64,000 bases of DNA from Diplocarpon mali. Lineage: Eukaryota > Ascomycota > Leotiomycetes > Helotiales > Drepanopezizaceae. The stretch is from the NCBI GenBank assembly GCA_024741835.1, contig JAENRP010000080.1, forward strand, positions 62,001 through 126,000, in the 5' to 3' direction. The number at the start of each line of letters is the position of its first letter. Positions within the stretch are counted from its first letter, which is position 1. Positions 1 through 12,480 of this stretch are shown here, piece after piece. The position numbers were made by a program, and so were the translations under genes. The notes beneath the pieces were generated by a model, which saw only the letters and a list, made by a program, of their open reading frames with translations, was not told where the DNA came from and did not search any database.

Positions 1-603
1 CGGGATCCACGTCCCTCTCTTTATCCCTAGCCCTAGCCCCAACCCCCAACCTCAGTGCCGACAGACGAAATGCTTAGGAACGGCTACGAAGCAGTGCGAA
101 GCAGGTCTCTTGAGTCCATGTTTTAACCTCTATTAAGTAAAGCCAGTCCACGAAGATATCGCCGTCTCGACGAAGACGGGTAGCAAGGAAACACCCGCCC
201 GTGCCAGAAGATACCTATCCCCAATACAAATCAGTAAGGCGTGGTCTGATGTGATCTCTCGCGGGCGCGGGATAGAAAGAGCAATGCAGCGCGCAGTTCA
301 GACAGCTTGAGAAGATTTGTTATTGCGGTTTCTGTAGGCATCGCCGTTCTCCGATGGCGGGGTTTGGCCCGCAGCAGAGGGAGGGCTCATATGGCCCCGC
401 GGAGTCATCATTTCACTGCACACCCTCGACTGCTGGAACCCGCGAGAGAGAGGGAGGGGTGGAGAGGAGAACTTTGGGGGTTGAGACGAGGTTAATATGC
501 TGCTTACCTTCATAAAAATCCGCGCATGCAATGCAAAGAGCAGTCTCTCCATGCCCAGTTCCGGGGGAACAGCCCTTCAAGCAAGAGAGGGCCCGCCCTC
601 ATT
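1..603. other. Gene-free left edge
   Basis: No convincing gene is visible; the open frames here are short and look like chance. Near positions 18-50 there is a C-rich stretch with two CCCTAG units, only loosely like a telomere repeat and too short to call. The 3' untranslated region of the RRP7 gene probably lies at the right end, since that gene reads leftward and stops at 604. Confidence 0.5.
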
Positions 604-1524
604 TCACTTCTCAGGCCTAAACCGCCCCCTCCTCTCCTTCATCTCCCCCACCCTCCTCCGATCCTCCTCGAACCTTCTCACCAGCTCCCCCTGCTCCTCT
701 TTCTTCCGCTCCCTCATCTGAAAGCGATAGAAATCCCCCATGGCGCCCCTCTTCCCGGCCTCCTTGGCCTCCATCTCGCTCCTCTTCCTCTCCGCGTCTG
801 CCATCCGCGCCGGGCCCGTCCGGCCCCCGCGGGTGACCGTCACGAAACCGTCTTCGTCCGGGACGCCGCGCTGCCGCTTCGCATCGTGCGCCTTCTGCTC
901 TTCGGCCGCGTTGAAGGCTGTCATGAACGCGTCCACGTTACGCTGGAGCGTCGCGCGCGGTGGGTACCGGAGGCGTTGGTGAGATGCGTAGCGTGCTGAG
1001 CCGAGGGCGGGCGCTCTCGTGTCTCCGTCGGTGATTCCAGAGCCCCAGACCGGGCGCGAGGATTCTTTACTGGACTTGTGCAGCTTCTTGGCAGCCTTCA
1101 GCACGCTTTCCACGCTCTTGTCGTCGACTAGCCGTACGACCGCTGTGCTGCCGCTGCGGTGGAGCTCTCGGTCCCAGATCTGCGGCAGTTCGAGCGGGAC
1201 AGGCTCTTCGCCTCTCTTTCGCTTCTTGTTCGTGCCTTTCGTTGTTTTTGCGAGTGGGGTGGCAGCGGGTGTGGATTTCTTCTCGTGCTCGAACGATACG
1301 GATTCGTATCGTCCAGCGCCAACAAGCGATGTGAAGACGGCGCGCAGATGCGCGCAAGTGCTGTCGATTGGCACATTGACGAGGAAGAGGCTGCGAGAGT
1401 CGTGCTCGGTCGGGATCTTGGGGTGGTGCGGGCGGAGATAGATTGTGTGGGTGGTTGGTTCGGGGTAGGCGGGCGTGGAGGGAATTCTGACGGGGAGGAC
1501 GGTGTAGGCACCTATTTGTGACAT
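604..1524 (-). CDS. RRP7: Ribosomal RNA-processing protein 7 (Rrp7-like)
   Basis: Single-exon gene for 306 residues. Family knowledge: Rrp7 works in the nucleolar UTP-C part of the small-subunit processome and is needed for 18S rRNA maturation. Seen here: an RRM-like segment at about residues 40-150 that begins with the strand RSLFLVNVP, a basic linker near residue 100, and a charged helical C-terminus from about residue 190 ending in the family signature RRFEEDRRR...RRGRFRPEK. Length fits fungal Rrp7. The start MSQIGAY is the first ATG of a frame that stays open to the stop. The nearest neighbour is DMC1, also on the minus strand, whose stop lies about 290 bases upstream. No introns and no damage are seen. 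The Rrp7 call rests mainly on the C-terminal motif. Confidence 0.88.
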   Translation of the reverse strand: MSQIGAYTVLPVRIPSTPAYPEPTTHTIYLRPHHPKIPTEHDSRSLFLVNVPIDSTCAHLRAVFTSLVGAGRYESVSFEHEKKSTPAATPLAKTTKGTNKKRKRGEEPVPLELPQIWDRELHRSGSTAVVRLVDDKSVESVLKAAKKLHKSSKESSRPVWGSGITDGDTRAPALGSARYASHQRLRYPPRATLQRNVDAFMTAFNAAEEQKAHDAKRQRGVPDEDGFVTVTRGGRTGPARMADAERKRSEMEAKEAGKRGAMGDFYRFQMRERKKEEQGELVRRFEEDRRRVGEMKERRGRFRPEK

Positions 1525-1814
1525 TTTGGCAGAGAGTATCGAGTATTACTGATTCGTGGGATTTTGGTGAGCGTGCATGCCTAGGATGTATTTAGTTGCA
1601 TTGTGGTGTGGTGAAGCTTCTGACGAAGCAACTTTTTAGCAGAGGCTAACGGAGATCTAATCTAATCTGATGACGCTAAATAGCCAGGGGTATCTCCATT
1701 TCCAACAGCGACTCCTCAAGCTCCATGATATGTGGTGTGACATTTTCCCCATCTTTCCGAAACAAATCTAAACCCCTCCATGGTGTGGATCCATGCGGGT
1801 GATTCGAGAGCCGA

Positions 1815-3519
1815 TCAGATCTTCTCGGGATCATTGATGCCGCCAGTCGTAATGATGTAGGTCGCCTCGCGCTCTGGACAGTCTAAGGACAGTGAGATTA
1901 GCAGAACTCGACAATCAGGCTTCAAGAAAGTGCAACGCTACGTCAGGCGCTGAGTATTGGGAAGAGTCACCAGGCGAATCCACAATTTTGGCAACACGTT
2001 CCTCGCCGCGACCCTTTCGAAGCAGAAGTCTAGTAGTAGAAGCATGGGCAAGGATGTGACCTCCAGCAGGCTTGCGACCGTCAGCGCCGGCGAAGAGAGC
2101 ACTGGCACCTGGGTCTGACATGACTTGGTTTGTCTGCACGCACACGTCAGGAGGCAGAGATTAGGAATTCGAGAAAGGACCAACCATCAAGACGACCAGA
2201 TTGAACTCCTCTGCCATCTGCGTTGCACGTCTGAGGAATTGACCTAGAACTTGTTGTCGTTCAGAAAGTTCACCACGCCCGCAGTAATCCGTGCGATAAA
2301 GAGACATGACACTGTCGATGATGAGAAGACGGTATTCGTTGGTGGCGAAGTTCACAGCAAGACCTTCTAACAGCTCGGTTTGCATCTGGTCGGAGTTAGC
2401 GCGTAGAAAGATGAATTGGTAGTGAGAGACTTTCCTCGGAGTTCTGAGCACGAGCGTAGGCAATGTTCTCACAGGCTTGATCGGGGTCGACTGGCATGCA
2501 TCAGTACCGTACCAGCAAGCATTGACTGCGACAGGAACCTACCGCCAAAGCGCTCGGCAATCTCTGAAATCCTCTCAGGACGAAAGGTACCCTCGGTATC
2601 TATACGCGTCAGCTGGTACAGGCTGGATTTGATAATGGAAAGTGACCTACCAATGTAAGCCACCTTTCCTTCAGCACCACCCATTTCCTAGACATGTGTC
2701 ATAAAAGATCTTGTGTATGCGAGAGCAAGCCTGCCTACCTTTGGAAGCTGCGCAATGACAGACATGGTGTGCGCGAGCTGGGTCTTGCCACATCCTTTGA
2801 CCAGATCAGCAATCACTCCGGGATGGAGTCACGCAAGACTCACTGAACTCGCCATAGACCTCGTTGATACTCATCGTCTGGAATCCACTGCCAGATATTA
2901 GAAGCTGACCATACACAAGATTCTCGGCGACCGCCAACATACCCGTTCAAAGCGGCATCAAGTTGCTTACTTCCCGTAGAGATCCTAATGCAACGCTTAC
3001 GGATCTGGCCAAGTTCGGCAGCAGTCATGAACCCAGCAGTCGGCTGCGTGTCGTCAATAAACACTCAATCCCTGCGTGCAGAGGGCAGGAGGGTACTGAC
3101 AGCCAACTTCTTAGCAGCCTCCTTGATCTTCTCCACCTTGACGTCGGAAAATCCCTTGATCTTGAGCAGTCTTCTGGTCGTGACCGAGATGAGCGTCTGC
3201 ATCAGATCCCGATTAATGCGCTGCATCATCTCACCGGACCGGGATGAGACGGATGAAGACATACAGCAACGGTATGGATGTTATTTGCTCTCAGTTTCGC
3301 GATATCCGCAGCACCGATACCTGCACACACCGATGAGCCATCACTGCGATGCGTACAGACAGTAGCAAGGCCTACCATGCGCCTGGATCTCCTCAATGTC
3401 AACGATGTGGCCCTGCGTCAAGTCAATTAGCAGTTGGGATGAAAGCACCACCAGAAAGAGAGGAGTCGCACATCCTCCTCCTCATCCCCACCAGCGTTGT
3501 GGACTGAGCCGGCGGCCAT
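1815..3519 (-). CDS. DMC1: Meiotic recombinase Dmc1
   Basis: RecA-family strand-exchange protein that acts with Rad51 at meiotic double-strand breaks. My model has 13 exons (plus-strand coordinates, 5' to 3'): 3472-3519, 3376-3412, 3265-3320, 3101-3196, 2943-3043, 2844-2887, 2739-2794, 2651-2687, 2543-2599, 2435-2490, 2185-2385, 1971-2133, 1815-1882. These sum to 1020 bases, 339 residues. Seen: N-terminal helix-hairpin-helix ([36 protein letters not shown]), Walker A GEFRCGKTQ, Walker [17 protein letters not shown]2 [14 protein letters not shown], and the tail [21 protein letters not shown]. It is read as Dmc1 rather than Rad51 from the [10 protein letters not shown]...[15 protein letters not shown] block. 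All introns are GT-AG except 2386-2434, which must be GA-AG to keep frame (see findings). The start MAAGS is the first plausible ATG, and the short N-terminus is less certain. Confidence 0.93.
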
Positions 3520-4818
3520 TCCGGCGACCTGGAATCTCAGGTACGCAGAGGGACGGGGATACTGATGCAGTGGCAAGGCCAGCGACGACGAGGTTGCTGT
3601 GTCGGATGGGTAAGTGTTGCGGCAGCTGTATGGAGATTGATCGCACAACCGCCTTCCGGTCCTCTTCCAGATATTACTGATCCGCGCAGGCAACACCCAC
3701 CGCACAAGTCGCGCAGATGATTTCTGCGACCAGTGCAGCGGCGAGAATCTCCACTGGCAGGCTCCAACTAGAACCGGTGGACAAATTTAGAGTCGGCTCG
3801 ACCCAAACGTGATGCAGAGTACAATCCGAGATGTCGATGAAGTGATCAGGAGGACGGTGGAGGAAGAAGGGAAAGAAACCAGAAATGCTCTCTTTTCCAG
3901 TCAGCATCAAGCCAAGCCAAGCAGAAGCAGAAGCAGAAGCAGAAGCCGCGAACTCCAACCCCCGGTGCCTTCCTCATGCGGAAGCAAAGCTTCACTTTCA
4001 CCTCTCGCACTCCCACAGCCGCATCCATCCCGACACCCTCGCTTGACAATTACAGTCCAGAAGGAATCCAGCAGAACGGAGCGTCACACGTACCGCGAAA
4101 CGAAAAGTCAGGGCAGAAGGCAAGCAAGACTCTGCTCTAAAATACTTCATGTGCTAAGACCCAGCAACCCCAACGAGTCTGTGTGCTCACGCTAATTATC
4201 TTGTCTTGTCAGGCGAACTATCATTCTATCGACGCGTCTTCTTCCACTTCCAACGACCCACGCGCCTACCAACACAACGTCCATTCCGTTCCCTTGCCAT
4301 CTATCCTTCTCGGCAGGAAGGATATTCCATCTTGCTCGTCCACGCCCTGGCTCTACCTCCCTGTTCTTCGCTTTCCGTGCCTCTCCATGTGAAAGTTCTG
4401 ATGGCAGCCTCCAGATAATGTCGTTGCATAGTGTCAACAAACATCTGCCGAATCAAAAATACCACAAAATTAGATATCGCAACATGGTCCCAGGTGGTAA
4501 AAATCGGGTTACCAGTGTGTGACTGTGTCGTAAGGAAGGAAAATGAATAACGTGGAGAGGAAAATAAGAGAAGAGCTTTTGGGTGTTCCATGCCAGAAAG
4601 AAACATCGGGAGACCAGACGCCGAGTGTAAAAAGTAATCCATGAAGGTTTGAGAGCTCGTTTTTTTGGTATGCCGAGCCGAATATGCAGAACGAGTGGTG
4701 GGTGATCAAGGCATTATGTCCAATTACTGAGAGAAAGGAGAAATCGATGTCCAGGATCCACGCTGTGATCGATAGTTCATCGTGGCCTATCGAACTGTGG
4801 TGATCCCCGCCCCGGGAT
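3520..4818. other. Intergenic: DMC1 promoter side, GIS2 3' side
   Basis: No gene supported. It should hold the DMC1 promoter at the left and the GIS2 3' untranslated region at the right. The only structured element is a hexanucleotide microsatellite near 3921-3946. Frames in this stretch are low-complexity (serine/arginine or serine/proline runs) and resemble no family I know. Confidence 0.45.
3921..3946. repeat. GCAGAA microsatellite
   Basis: Four perfect head-to-tail copies of GCAGAA plus a partial copy, in the non-coding stretch about 400 bases upstream of DMC1. Confidence 0.9.
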
Positions 4819-5758
<940 letters not shown>

Positions 5759-8124
5759 GGCGACGAGTTGATGAGTCTGTTTGGTTCCGTCGTCAGCACA
5801 GCACGTAACGAATGCGCCGTCGTCAGTGGTCCATTCCCGGACGATTTTTCTGCATCTATGAGGTGGCTTATCTGCTCGGCCAGTCTTCAGCCATTCCTCG
5901 ACCGTGGTAGCTGGCATGCTGGCCCCAAGAATGGGCGCGGCCGTACTGTGGATATTGATTTCGTCGAGCTGGGCTCTGTTCTACCAAGGATCGCGATGCA
6001 TGACGAGCATCCGCCGGGCTGCAGCATGCATTGATCTTGTGCGACCCGGAGATGCATTTGAAGATCGATATGATGTTGTCATACGGAGAGCGCAGAGCAG
6101 AGTGCCACCTCTGGCAGGCGGGCAGAATCACCAATGGCCTGGGCACCGGCGGCGATGGACGTGACTGTGACGGTGGAATCCCTACTTACGATCAATTGTC
6201 TCTGTAGCCTGGGTATCTGCAGAAGTTCCGTCTATCCTTTGCAACAACGTCTTCCTTCCTATCCTTTCCTTCACTTCGACCGGCTCCTCCGTGTACAACG
6301 TCGCGGACCAAAATCGACTCGACTTCGTTGGGTGTATGTGGTTTGCAAGAATTCGTATCGCAGGGTCAGGGACTATCGGCGCAGGGGAAGAAAGGTTTTG
6401 CAGTCTAGCCTTCCTAAGCCCAAACGGAGCAAGTGCCGAGAGTCCGAGCAGGAGCTCCGCGTAATAAGGCGTTAGACCAACCAGGAGATGGGAATGGGAG
6501 TGGCAAATGTGAGAGATCCGCGCTCAGTTGCAGGTAGCTGGAGATCCGACGATTAGGTTGGCCAATGAACAGAGAATCCGAGAAAAGTGGCAATGCGATG
6601 TTGTTCTGTGTCCAGAGCAAAGTACGTATGTATGGGGAAAAGATGAAGAGCTATGCAGTAAGACGCTAGCAGCTGTTTTGGTAGAGAGCGCAATGAGCAG
6701 CTTGCTCTATCCAATATTCAATATTTATTTCAACAAGTCTGTACCACCCTAGTGAAGGCAGCAACTCGTTATTTTGACCCACGTTTGCTTTTTACAGCTC
6801 CACCGCAAGAGGTATATCTTCTCAGACAAACACAAACCTCCAGAGGCAAGTCCGCAGAGATAAATATATTGACCGACACGAACGGACCTCGAATATGTAC
6901 TCTTTCATTGAAGGATTCTGCGGAGAATACATAAATTCTTCGCTACCGCCTTGCTATAATCCACTCTCGAACATCTTTGCCAGCTCTTACATTTTCTCCA
7001 TACAAACATAGCTGGCCGGTTCACCTCTGCAGGGCAGCGTGCTCACCCGTGGGTATCTGCGATAACAAGCTCGACAAGTTGCTACTTCAAGACGAGCTGA
7101 TGCCGCTCAGCGTACTATAACGGGGAGGCAGGATTTGGAGCCCAATGGATTGCGACGGCGGACGGCGCCCTCCTATAAAAAGCAGCACAAAATCGCCCTC
7201 TCTACACCGCATTCTCTTGAATCCGTTGTGCTTCAACTCCTACAGTGTGCAATGGGCACCTCGGCGCCCTGGCCCTGCTTACGCCATACTCGCGCGGAGC
7301 TGTCGCGTTCTTGAAGGCTTACTCAACACTCGGTAGGTATCTTCTTATATATGATCCGAATATCTACACCGAACTCGCGTGGTACCGTCGGGTTTCTTTG
7401 AAGACTACTCAACTATGAGTAGGTCGATGGGCCGGCGGGAGAGTGGGTTCCTCAGGAAAGGCGCCTAGTTTGCCATAGGTTATCGGACCCGGAAAAACAT
7501 TGCTCCGTCAGCTATTTTTGGATACTGGCTGATGCACACTCGGGGTATTGGGCGCCAGGATGCCCACACGATATGTAGGAGTTGGGCCCAAGTACAATTA
7601 TATCCTTGACGTGAGGGTTTTCACAGGCTTTGATCCTTCGGATTACCTTTCCTCTTAACTTCCCGCCTTGACTCTACAACCATACCACTAAGTCTAATCT
7701 GTTAGCGTGCGTTTGAAACCTTCGACGTACTTTGTAATTGCGTTGCGTTGCGTTGATTGGGTACTCTAGAAAGGGTGGTGCCGCATCGCTAAATACTCGG
7801 TAGTATTTGTTTACTGACTGAACCTGTACGCACTATGCCGCGGCTCATCGAAGACAATTGTGCCAGAGGCTGGACCTGCCCCTATTAAAATTATCTTATT
7901 GTTAGAGAAGGTAAAGCATACTTTGATTAATGTCTGCATCTGGACTACAAAGTCCAACAGCACAGTTGATACCTAATCACTTCTCCCACCTACTCCCCGT
8001 ACATAGTACGTATTTCCCTAACCCGGAAAACTCCCAACGACATACAATATGCGAATAGTGATGAGAAGAAGACGCTCCATCCGCTAACCACAATATGATG
8101 GGACGAAAATTCCTCCGCAAACCA
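5759..8124. other. Long gene-poor region, GIS2 upstream
   Basis: No gene could be supported over about 2.4 kb. The left part should carry the GIS2 5' leader and promoter. Further right the sequence becomes AT-richer with many stops in all frames. A textbook TATA box (TATAAAAAG, 7174-7182) is followed about 30 bases later by a pyrimidine-rich start-like region. The only frame after it is a 20-codon ORF beginning at 7250, so no product can be named. The stretch ends at the assembly gap. Confidence 0.4.
7174..7182 (+). promoter_or_regulatory. Orphan TATA-box-like element
   Basis: TATAAAAAG followed at 25-40 bases by a CT-rich stretch, the usual arrangement for a fungal TATA promoter. No recognisable coding sequence follows, so it may be chance, a decayed gene, or a non-coding transcript. 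Confidence 0.25.
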
Positions 8125-8143
8125 NNNNNNNNNNNNNNNNNNN
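8125..8143. other. Assembly gap
   Basis: A run of 19 N bases, probably a scaffold join or low-quality patch. It lies 35 bases beyond the stop codon of the next minus-strand gene, so its 3' untranslated region may be incomplete. Confidence 1.
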
Positions 8144-8178
8144 CAGACCATCCCCTACCATCCCCACCGTCGACGACC

Positions 8179-9290
8179 TTAATCGGAAAGATGAGACGGC
8201 AGCGGAATCTCGGTGGTAGACGCTACTGATCTTGGCGCCGCATCAACTACATACTCTACGCCATCATCGGACATGTACGACGGCGGCCTACTCACGGCTT
8301 GCCTCTCTGCAACCTGCCCCTGAGGCACTGGGGGCGGCGAATTCTCATTCCGCTGCCAGAAGATACGATTCGGATCCACCCTTACGCTCTCCCTCCACAA
8401 CCCATAAGCCGGCGGCGGAAACTTCGTAGCCTCGCTCTCGATACCGACCGCCTCCTCGTCCCTCGCGAGCGTGACCGGGATAGGGGCAAAAGGCTCTGCG
8501 TACCCGCCTGGTCCGACCATTTGTGAGCCGAGATACCGGGACAGGTCTTCGTGGTCTGGCGGAAACGGTTTAAGCAGCAGCATGCAGAGCCGTATCATGG
8601 CGTGGCAGAAGAAGGCCGTGGTTGCGAGGATGACGAGGATGAGGAGGATGTGGAGTTCTTCGCTTACTTTGCGCTCGGAGATCACCATCGACAGGTATAT
8701 AGTTAGGAGGAGGGTAAGGAACTGTTATAACGTCAGTATATTGTTTGTTGAACTAAGCCCTTGAGAAGTAGACGTACGATCCCAGAAAAGAAGCAATTCG
8801 CTATCTTTACTCGTGCCTTCGTATCCTTGAAATTAGGCCCGCATGTTCGCTCTATTCTGCTAACCTTTTGTCGCCGCTGCCCTCCTTGGTTTACCAGTCC
8901 TTCTGCAGGGTCTACGCCGAAAGGTCTCCGTCCCGGCGATGGCTGGCGTGCTCCAGGGAACGGTGATTCTCGAGAATTCCGTCTACTTTGTTGCCGTTGC
9001 GATGTAGAAGGCCGAGAGACAATCGACGTGAAAGGATGCCGGAATGATCGCAAGGAATGTGAAGGTAAAGCTGTACTGTCCTCCTGTAAGGGCAGAGAGT
9101 TTGCTCGGGAGCGTGGGAGATGCGGCATGTGAAGTCTCGAGGATAGCAACTGCGGAGTCTTTGGTGGGGACCCAACTCTCGACCGTCCGTTGACACGCCC
9201 GTTTGCTTCCTCGCGCACGTTGTCGGATCTCACCTGGGGCTGTAAAGGAGCAATCGACGATGGCTGTCGTTCATTTCCTCTCGAGGACAT
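8179..9290 (-). CDS. Conserved fungal two-transmembrane protein, function unknown
   Basis: Two exons, 8778-9290 and 8721-8179, joined at a GTACGT...AACAG intron, give 351 residues. I recognise only the general type: a filamentous-ascomycete membrane protein with a disordered N-half and two adjacent hydrophobic helices. Seen: residues 1-155 are rich in serine, arginine and proline. Helix 1 is at about 166-186 (ANCFFSGIFLTLLLTIYL), split by the intron, which supports the join. Helix 2 is at about 192-218 (LHILLILVILATTAFFCHAMI). A proline-rich tail contains PPPAYG and PPSYM, which resemble WW-domain ligands. No signal peptide or catalytic motif is seen. An in-frame ATG lies at 9344, and another frame is open upstream to 9618, so the N-terminus is uncertain and an extra 5' exon is possible. 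Confidence 0.65.
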
Positions 9291-9344
9291 GGCGCTTGCT
9301 TGATAGATGTGTACGGGAAGTCCGCCTGGGGTTCCTATGCCCAA

Positions 9345-10999
9345 ACTCGCCAGAAGCAGACTGACTTATCTCCACAGCAGCCCCCCTCCTGTTATGAAGT
9401 GCGGTAACCGCCGAGTCGTCCAGCGCCAGGTCCTCCTGGCCCCGTATAAGGCCAGTCAACACCGCCGGCTCGTTCGTGTGTCTCGCTGCATCAGGGTCGA
9501 GTGGGATTCGGGTCGAAGGTTGGATCGAGAGTGTGTCGAAGATATTAGGGGGAGATCGAGAGGCTTCTAGGCAGCTCTCGACTCTAACAAGGCGTGTCGG
9601 CAAAGAGATCCGGAGCACAGAGGAACGCCAGGTGACGGAGATCCGTGGCGAGAAATGACACTGTCTTCGTCGCGATGTAACAGGTAGGGAGGAGGGCAGA
9701 CCACGAAGTAAGATCGAGAGAGTGAAAGTTACCTATGATAACAAAATTCGAAACGTCGACACGAACCGTACGCCGATGACTCCAAGCCGGAACGAAAGAG
9801 GGTTGACAAAGAGAAGAACTGGTCAAGACTTGTTGCCCATTGAAGGCACAAGCGACTAGGGGGGGGGGGGGAGCAGTAGGAAGGGTTGGATTGAGGAGGC
9901 TTGAGGGAAAGCATCGACCTGATGCTGCCCTTGCCAAGAGCCGAGAGTACGTACGGGTGTACCTTATGTAGAGAACTGTGCGAAGTGCTCGTACAAGGGG
10001 GGAAGATGAGGACCCGAGAGCCCTGTCTGATGGGCCCTTGGTCGTAAAGGTCACGGCCCGTATGCTAAAGTAGGAATTTATAGGTGAGGGTATCTGGTAC
10101 CTAGGGTGGTATACGTGACCCATAAGGTCGGCATCTTCTCTACGAAGACTGGCAGAACCGGGCGGTGAGCCGTCCCTTTAGCTCGAGCACATGAGGACAT
10201 GGAGACAGCCGTACGGGTACGGGACTCGTAGAGAGAGAAGAGAGGAGAGAGGAGAAAGGAGAGAGGTACTCGACTCGAGTGATGGCCGTGGCACGAGCCC
10301 GAGGTTCGGTTTCGGGGACCTTCACCACACAGGCGATGCCATACCAATCACCATCCTGGTAGTCGTCCCTCAGGAGTCAGGACCTTTGGATGCTCTGAAC
10401 TGGAGGCCAGAACCCGGTCGGGGACTCGCGCTACGGGCCCCCAATCAACAATCGCATAATGGACGCTACGACGAAATGCTGCCCTCGCACGGCTGCGTAC
10501 CAGGCAAGGTATATATAGTTCGGCGGAGCAAGCCTTGCGGGATCCAGGTGCGCCGCTGGGCACGCTGTTGGTAAATGCTTCTTCAACTTTCACATGCACG
10601 GGCTCTTTCTGTGTGCTTGCGTCGCCATGCTTGCATTCCATCTCCTGCAGCCTTCTGACAGCGGTCTAGCTAGGTAGTCAGAGCTCTGCGGACGGCCATT
10701 CGTCTCATCTATCACAAATCACTCGGCGGCGAGGCAGCTGGCGCTTCAGAGGCCACCTGATGTCGCATGATTGCCGCGGTTTGGTCTTCGTGCTGTTGCG
10801 CAATGATCCATACATCAAACCCGAGAAGCATTGCTCGAGTAGCATCCGACGCCACAACCCCAGCTTCCCCCGTCGGTGCGTCCGTGACGCCGACTACACA
10901 TCCCCAATCATTGCCTCAACTGCTGCACCACGTAGAGCCGTTCCGGTAGCCTCTGGTCGGCGCCAGCGTGTCGCGCTAGTCTCGCCATGCACGGCGGTA
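9345..10999. other. Gene-free region
   Basis: No supported gene in about 1.65 kb. Minus-strand frames at 9271-9618 and 9584-10123 are open but lack recognisable motifs; the first could be an upstream exon of the two-transmembrane gene. Simple sequence includes a 13-G run at 9859-9871 and a purine-rich GAGAGAAGAGAGGAG tract near 10230-10265. Confidence 0.4.
9859..9871. repeat. Poly-G run of 13
   Basis: Thirteen consecutive G bases in non-coding DNA. Such runs are prone to sequencing error, so the length is approximate. Confidence 0.85.
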
Positions 11000-12259
11000 T
11001 CACTTCAACTCGCCCAAAAGCAGATTTCGATCGGACGATCCAGAGAGAACTGGCGGGGTGAGCTGCGTCAGGTCAAATTCTTTTTTGCAGGTCAGGAGGA
11101 TAACTTACTGATGGGCTCTGGAGAGGGCGACAGCTCGGCGCAGTTCACCGTCCCCTTATGCCCAGGCAGCTTGTACAAAAGCTTGCCGGACTCGCTATTC
11201 CACACAACAACGGTTCCATCTCCCGCACCTGCCGCGATTCTCTTCCCGTCGGAGTTCCAACTAGCTGAGATGAGGTTCTTTTCCAAGCCCGCGGGAGCCC
11301 CATCAAAGGTTCGGATATGTCGTTCTGTAGGCGCGAATGGTCTGATGTCCCAAGTCCGTACGGTGGAGTCCATCGAGTTAGACAAGAGCGACTGAGAATC
11401 TGGCGAGATCCGGAGGGACGAGATGGTATCCGTGTGGCCAAGCATCGAGTAGACGACCGCCTTTCTCCTCATGTCCCAGACCTTGATATCATTGTCGATG
11501 CCACCTGAATAGAGCTCGTTCCCAGCCTCCGACAGAGCCACAGCTGTGACAGGAAACTCCGTCTCGATGAAGTCGACCGCTGACTTCGTCCGAGGATCCC
11601 AGATTCCAATGCACCCATCATCAGATCCACTGATCAGCAATTCCTCCCCTCTCTTGCTGATGTCCATGGTATTAATAACCTCCTCGTGCCCAACATGCCT
11701 CCGTATCCTCGCCCCTGACTCTAAATCCCAACTAGCCAAATGCATATCTGCAGAAGCTGAGAACAGTACCCTCGAATCTCGCGACCATTGTAGATCCAGG
11801 ATTGCGCCCTTGTGCCCAGTCAAAGTACCGTAATTCTCGCAACTGCCATAGGTTCTCCAGAGCACTGCAGAGCATCAACACGACAGCCAGCGACTTGGGC
11901 ATGGATAACAACTCACTGATTGTCCTGTCCATGGATCCAGAGGCAATATAGTTTCCATTTGGATCGAACTTGGCACAGAAGACCTCTCCAGAGTGCCCAC
12001 TCAATTCCATGACAGGAGCTTGCAGACCCGTCGTGCGCGGCACCTGCACCAAGCGCATTAGCTACCAACCTTCAGATGACTCTGGCATAAACTTGCTAGT
12101 CTCGTGGATAGTACATACAGTCTGTATGAGTGCGCCGTTCGCAGCAGTTCCGTTGACCACTGCTACAGCCTTACTATTATTACCCCCCACACTCGGCTTT
12201 TTCACAACCATCTGCGAGTTGCCATAGTCGCCCGACGCGGCACCTTTGCTTGAAGCCAT
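11000..12259 (-). CDS. SNRNP40: U5 snRNP 40 kDa WD40 protein (Prp8-binding)
   Basis: Seven-bladed WD40 propeller of the U5 snRNP, the relative of human SNRNP40 and fission yeast Spf38/Cwf17. It contacts Prp8 and is part of the spliceosome in the nucleus. Exons: 12119-12259, 11917-12043, 11109-11864, 11000-11049, total 1074 bases, 357 residues, the same length as the human protein. Seen: a flexible N-terminus of about 55 residues, then repeats ending in MLWRTYG, ASWD, GIWD, KVWD, RTWD, VVWN and a last blade split by the final intron and closing with SGSSDRNLLLGELK. The family marker GHKGAILDLQWS is present. The start MASSKG is chosen over an ATG five codons upstream because the following sequence fits relatives better; either is possible. 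BET3 begins 221 bases away on the other strand, so the two probably share a promoter. Confidence 0.93.
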
Positions 12260-12480
12260 AATCCGCGATCTCAATTCCCCGTTCGGAAAGGTATGTATCG
12301 AGTGCGAGGAGTTGTGATCGGGATATTAGACCGGGAGTTGCGCCAGTGAAGCTCTGGATATTTTTGGGGGACCTGCACGCTAGCGAGGATCGTAGCCTTT
12401 GCCGGATACCGAGCCCAGCTCGCCTCTGTTCCTGGAATTCTCAGACTTTGAGGTGATCACGTTCAGTCTCAGTACATATC
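12260..12480. promoter_or_regulatory. Shared divergent promoter, SNRNP40/BET3
   Basis: Only 221 bases separate the start codons of the two divergent housekeeping genes, so both core promoters and 5' leaders must lie here. I see no clear TATA box, as is usual for fungal housekeeping genes. Confidence 0.6.

Noticed and set aside
18..50. CCCTAGCCCTAGCCCC at the left edge as a telomere
   Set aside because: Only two degenerate units and ordinary genes follow at once; not a telomere tract.
3097..3200. Apparent stop and missing donor in DMC1 after [13 protein letters not shown]
   Set aside because: An in-frame donor GTCAGT at 3100 (minus strand) with acceptor CACGCAG gives a 57-base intron and the normal sequence KKLAPTAGFM, so the gene is not broken there.
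9584..10123. 179-codon minus-strand frame
   Set aside because: Low-complexity composition and no motif; likely a chance frame in GC-rich non-coding DNA.
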